DNA of 64,000 nucleotides from Paenibacillus curdlanolyticus YK9 (GTDB lineage: Bacteria; Bacillota; Bacilli; Paenibacillales; Paenibacillaceae). The stretch is from the NCBI RefSeq assembly GCF_000179615.1, contig NZ_AEDD01000004.1, positions 124,001-188,000 of the forward strand. Reading direction: 5' to 3'. Shown here in pieces: positions 61,356-64,000 of this stretch. A program made the translations under genes and the position numbers. The notes under the pieces are model-generated. The model had not been told where the DNA came from, ran no database searches, and saw only the letters and a program-made list of their open reading frames with translations. Position 1 is the first letter of the stretch; every line of letters starts with the position of its first letter.

Positions 61356-62387
61356 CTATTTTTTTACGATTAAAAGGCCTGAAACATATCTGCTTACATT
61401 ATTCGATAACTTATACAAATAAACCGATATCACTAAGATCACAATACAAGTGAAAATAAACAGGCAATACGATTCTGAAGTAGTCAGCGTCGCACCATTA
61501 AACCTTACTAACAATTGGTCAATGATGACATGATGCGCAAGAAAAATCGGGTATGAAAGTTTGCTAATAAGAATAAAAGGAGCTTTTATTTTATCAATTG
61601 TAATATACTGTCCAATATAAACTAACACTACAAATACGGCAATGCCCGTACTTGTTATGATATACATAGGGTTAATGCTAACCCCTTTGAATAACATAAG
61701 TGCAATCACACCTATCGCACCAATAACATAAAATATATTTACCTTCTTGATGTATTGAATGAAATACATACCTAACAAAAACTCGGGTATTCTTGTAAGG
61801 AAATTTCGATCTACAGGCATTTCAAAGCTGTAATTCGCTACAAGTACAAAATAAAGGCCAAAAACGCCAATCAACAGCAATTTAGGATACTTCGTCATTA
61901 AGAATCTTAATATCGGGAAACACACGTAAAGCATGATTATGCATCCCAAAAACCATTCACCAAGTATATAGAAATTAGGAGTCCGATATAATAAGTAGCC
62001 ATCAAAACCTAAAACCGTTAAAATAAACGTCCACTTGGGCACCGAATGATTAATTGAAAGATTGACATAAAATAAAAACAAAAATGCGATTGCATACGCT
62101 ATCCAAAACATGGGATATAGTGCTATCAATCTCTTCTTAAAGAAATTCATAATCGAAAAATTATTCTTATAAGAATGTATCAGGGCGGCCCCTGAAATCA
62201 TAAAAAATAAGGATACCCCGATATGCCCAAGATTACCGTTTGGGATAAGACGCATAGAAATTTCTTTGCCTATAATTCCGTGTCCCCCTAAGGAAACATT
62301 AAAATGAAAAACAACAATGAATATCATCGATATTGCTCTAACAAAATCTAAATAAAATATACGGTCTGGTTTATGATTAGTTGAAAT
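61356..62387 (-). CDS. Acyltransferase family 3 membrane protein, possible ATT start
   Basis: Membrane acyltransferase (OafA/NodX family) with about ten helices. From the first normal start (ATG at 62325-62327) it has 323 aa, but the family's N-terminal motif is encoded just upstream in the same frame: HKPDRIFYLDFVRAIS then MIFIVVFHFN with the catalytic histidine. No ATG, GTG or TTG precedes it; an ATT at 62385-62387 follows GGGGGAG by 5 nt, so I extend to there (343 aa). It likely O-acylates exported glycans. Strongly AT-rich compared with neighbours, suggesting transfer. Confidence 0.8.
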   Translation of the reverse strand: MSTNHKPDRIFYLDFVRAISMIFIVVFHFNVSLGGHGIIGKEISMRLIPNGNLGHIGVSLFFMISGAALIHSYKNNFSIMNFFKKRLIALYPMFWIAYAIAFLFLFYVNLSINHSVPKWTFILTVLGFDGYLLYRTPNFYILGEWFLGCIIMLYVCFPILRFLMTKYPKLLLIGVFGLYFVLVANYSFEMPVDRNFLTRIPEFLLGMYFIQYIKKVNIFYVIGAIGVIALMLFKGVSINPMYIITSTGIAVFVVLVYIGQYITIDKIKAPFILISKLSYPIFLAHHVIIDQLLVRFNGATLTTSESYCLFIFTCIVILVISVYLYKLSNNVSRYVSGLLIVKK

Positions 62388-62456
62388 ATGAACTCCCCCT
62401 ACACTTCGACAAACACTTCCGTCATTGTAACTGAAAAAAACCTATTTTTCTACTAT

Positions 62457-63011
62457 TTAAGGCCGAAGAACCGTAATGTAGATCGGTGGAACCTGGTCAG
62501 CCAACCAGATCGAATGATTGCCTCGATAGAACCTGATTCCATCCTGCCATGCCTTCTGTGCATCAACGGCTAACAACGCGGGCTCGGAATCCTTGCGCTT
62601 GCCAACCGTTATTGCTGTTTCTTGATCTACCGCAAGATGGACGTACTGTCTACCCATCGGCTTCAGGCCCGCAGCCAGAATCGTCTCCAGCAGATGTCTC
62701 GCCGTTCCATGATAGACGACAGCAGGCGGACGCTCGATGTTTTTAATAATTTTAGCCGGAACCGAATGGCCATACAAGGCACGAATCTTCCCGTCTGCCA
62801 GCTCATGCCGCTTCTTCTCGGATTGGTCGATCATCGTCGCCAGATCCGCTTCGCTTATCGATGTCCATTGCGCTTGATGGCGCAGGCTATGCAGCAGCTG
62901 CTCCACGGCAACCCAGCCCTCTGCGTCCAGCTCGAGCTCGAATTCCCATGGTGCGTGCCGCAGAGCGTAGGAGACTTCTTTGCTTAGTTGGGGGTAGTTG
63001 AGTGAATTCAT
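62457..63011 (-). CDS. kptA: RNA 2'-phosphotransferase (Tpt1/KptA family)
   Basis: Enzyme of 184 aa. N-terminal winged part SKEVSYALRHAPWEFELELD and EGWVAVEQLL, then ALYGHSVPAKI, VVYHGTARHLLETILAAGLK and YVHLAVDQETAITVGKR: the Arg-His-Arg-Arg active-site set of Tpt1 is represented by LRH, YGHS, HGT and VGKR regions. In yeast it removes 2'-phosphate from spliced tRNA using NAD; the bacterial substrate is not known, as bacteria lack that splicing route. The ribosome site is weak. Confidence 0.92.
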   Translation of the reverse strand: MNSLNYPQLSKEVSYALRHAPWEFELELDAEGWVAVEQLLHSLRHQAQWTSISEADLATMIDQSEKKRHELADGKIRALYGHSVPAKIIKNIERPPAVVYHGTARHLLETILAAGLKPMGRQYVHLAVDQETAITVGKRKDSEPALLAVDAQKAWQDGIRFYRGNHSIWLADQVPPIYITVLRP

Positions 63012-63250
63012 TTTGTTCCCACATCTCCTGATTAATCTTGTCCGGACGAAAATCTTCTACTCTAACTATCATATCATCATATAGGCCGTATGCGCGAAGG
63101 CATTCGAAGCCCATATTCAAATAAAGAAAAACCTTGAGGATTGCCATCCCCAATTAAAATAATCTCTAATCCCGTTCCACACATCTTCGGTAACAAAATA
63201 ACTTTCCACTGCAGAAAGAACTTCACCGGTTAAAAATGTTTGTATTTTCT
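63012..63250 (-). pseudogene. Possible broken gene upstream of kptA
   Basis: Minus-strand DNA translates to protein-like pieces in different frames: TGEVLSAVESYFVTEDVW with NGIRDYFNWGW, then MGFECLRAYGLYDDM with VRVEDFRPDKINQEMW nearer kptA. Stops and frame changes separate them. It could be a decayed immunity gene of the toxin locus next to it. Evidence is only coding-like composition. Confidence 0.3.
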
Positions 63251-63410
63251 AAATACGTTATCTGACCATAATGCTCCTATTCAGATGTAACGTCAAAGGT
63301 TACTTAGACTATAAAATTCAAGCATTTATATGAGAGGGGATATCATACGGAAGTGATAAGAATTAAGCTTTTTTGAAACTCGCCGCCCTATTAATTCGGC
63401 ACTTGGTTAG
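63251..63410. other. AT-rich intergenic DNA
   Basis: No gene, repeat or stable hairpin is visible between the putative remnant and the terminator at 63411-63447. Confidence 0.4.
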
Positions 63411-63447
63411 GGAAAAGAAAGACCTCGAGGATTTTAGCCCCAAGGTC
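63411..63447 (-). terminator. Terminator of the Hint-toxin pseudogene
   Basis: Minus strand GACCTTGGGG pairs with CCTCGAGGTC (one bulge on each side) around CTAAAAT, then TTTCTTTT. Confidence 0.75.
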
Positions 63448-63470
63448 AATATTAAATATGCTACAAAATA

Positions 63471-64000
63471 CTACAATTTATCTTTAAGTACCTTCAAATA
63501 TTCCTTATAAGCATCTTGTATTTTCTCCCTGCATATGCTTTCCCACAACTCTTTTAGTCTTTTTTCCTCTTTTTCGTCAATGTTAGGCGGTAACATGTCA
63601 CCTCCAAATCCTATCCATGCTTCGGAGTCGGGAACAACGCCAAACTCCCCAGAATAAGCCAATTCATGAGGAGCATATGTGTAACTGACATTTGGACATT
63701 ACACTCCGTATTATGCACCCAAATCCCAGTATCCGTTACATAATACGTATGGAAGTCAGCAACCGCAAAGTTATAAACTGTAACAGGCTCATCCAGTTTA
63801 ACGGACTTAACTTTATCAATCGTCAGGTTGCTTCCATCAGCCTTTTGAAGTTTATCGCCCACTTGAAGTTCATCTGCGAAGACCCACCCTTTACCTTGCA
63901 CCCAAAACGGATGGTTATCGGTCGTCTCAATGACTTGCTCTCCAACATGCAATTTAAGTTATTCTCATCCTTGGCGAGAACCCTATCTCCAACCTCAATG
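63471..64000 (-). pseudogene. Polymorphic toxin with pretoxin Hint domain, frameshifted and running off the window
   Basis: Three pieces of one protein lie in different frames. The edge piece reads IEVGDRVLAKDENN, the start of a Hint fold. The next (to about 63690) reads VGEQVIETTDNHPFWVQGKG then VADFHTYYVTDTGIWVHNTE, the Hint end with its HN splice-like motif. The last (63471-63662 and slightly upstream) reads APHELAYSGEFGVVPDSEAW, then an acidic/basic helix ending KEYLKVLKDKL. About 25 Hint residues seem missing at the first junction. The C-terminal toxin domain is not recognised. Probably a decayed secreted toxin. Confidence 0.75.

Noticed and set aside
1-64000. Insertion sequences, prophage or complete transposons
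   Set aside because: No transposase, integrase or phage structural gene was recognised in any frame.

Overview
The window looks like chromosome of a spore-forming, aerobic Bacillota of the Paenibacillus/Cohnella type. Supporting signs are a caa3 oxidase operon in the Bacillus order (ctaCDEF, then ctaG and a DUF420 gene), a YhcN/YlaJ-type sporulation lipoprotein, a preQ1-I riboswitch ahead of queF, strong AGGAGG-type ribosome binding sites, frequent GTG/TTG starts, and intergenic repeats of a kind I associate with paenibacilli. I saw no tRNA, rRNA, CRISPR array, prophage or complete insertion sequence.

Layout. 1-4.2 kb: a GntR(YtrA)-controlled ABC exporter operon on the minus strand with a clear promoter/operator. 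4.2-9.97 kb: cytochrome c oxidase genes. 10.2-14.9 kb: sporulation lipoprotein, DUF421 protein, two acetyltransferases, a nitrilase-family hydrolase and an unknown gene. 14.87-15.32 kb: nine tandem 50-51 bp hairpin repeats. 15.3-20.6 kb: pncB, topB and a LysM/M23 peptidase. 20.8-23.8 kb: SulP transporter, a structured-RNA candidate with its own promoter and terminator, and a nitronate monooxygenase. 23.9-26.8 kb: a sulfonate-type binding protein between two TauD dioxygenases, with an attenuator-like leader. 27.1-34.5 kb: NADH oxidase behind three Rex/FNR-like operators, 5'-nucleotidase, esterase, citrate synthase, clpP and an ECF sigma factor. 34.6-41.0 kb: VOC protein, repeat-rich DNA, riboswitch-queF, a seven-repeat IPT/TIG surface protein flanked by a direct repeat, a SepM-like protease and an AraC regulator. 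41.6-51.5 kb: a long sulfur-salvage operon like ytmI-tcy-ytn of Bacillus subtilis. 51.8-56.1 kb: a diguanylate cyclase and a TetR cassette. 56.2-60.1 kb: potABCD. 60.3-64 kb: small membrane proteins, an acyltransferase, KptA and a broken Hint-domain toxin gene.

How the genes work together. Sulfur scavenging is the strongest theme. The SsuA/TauD cluster would take in and oxidise sulfonates or related compounds. The 41.6-51.5 kb operon would import cystine-like or S-alkyl-cysteine compounds (TcyKLMN type), acetylate them, oxidise them with two flavin monooxygenases, deacetylate them and reduce the products with a glutaredoxin. Here the operon also carries a sarcosine-oxidase-like flavoprotein. 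Both sulfur units begin with a transcribed leader containing an intrinsic terminator that does not match S-box or T-box signatures.

The most unusual DNA is intergenic. Two families each occur twice as four-motif, dyad-symmetric elements: TAACGGACC motifs spaced 50/59/50 bp, and TTGCA-N5-TGCAA palindromes spaced 52/73/52 bp. A third hairpin family forms the nine-copy array and has relatives near 35.0 kb. No function is visible for any of them.
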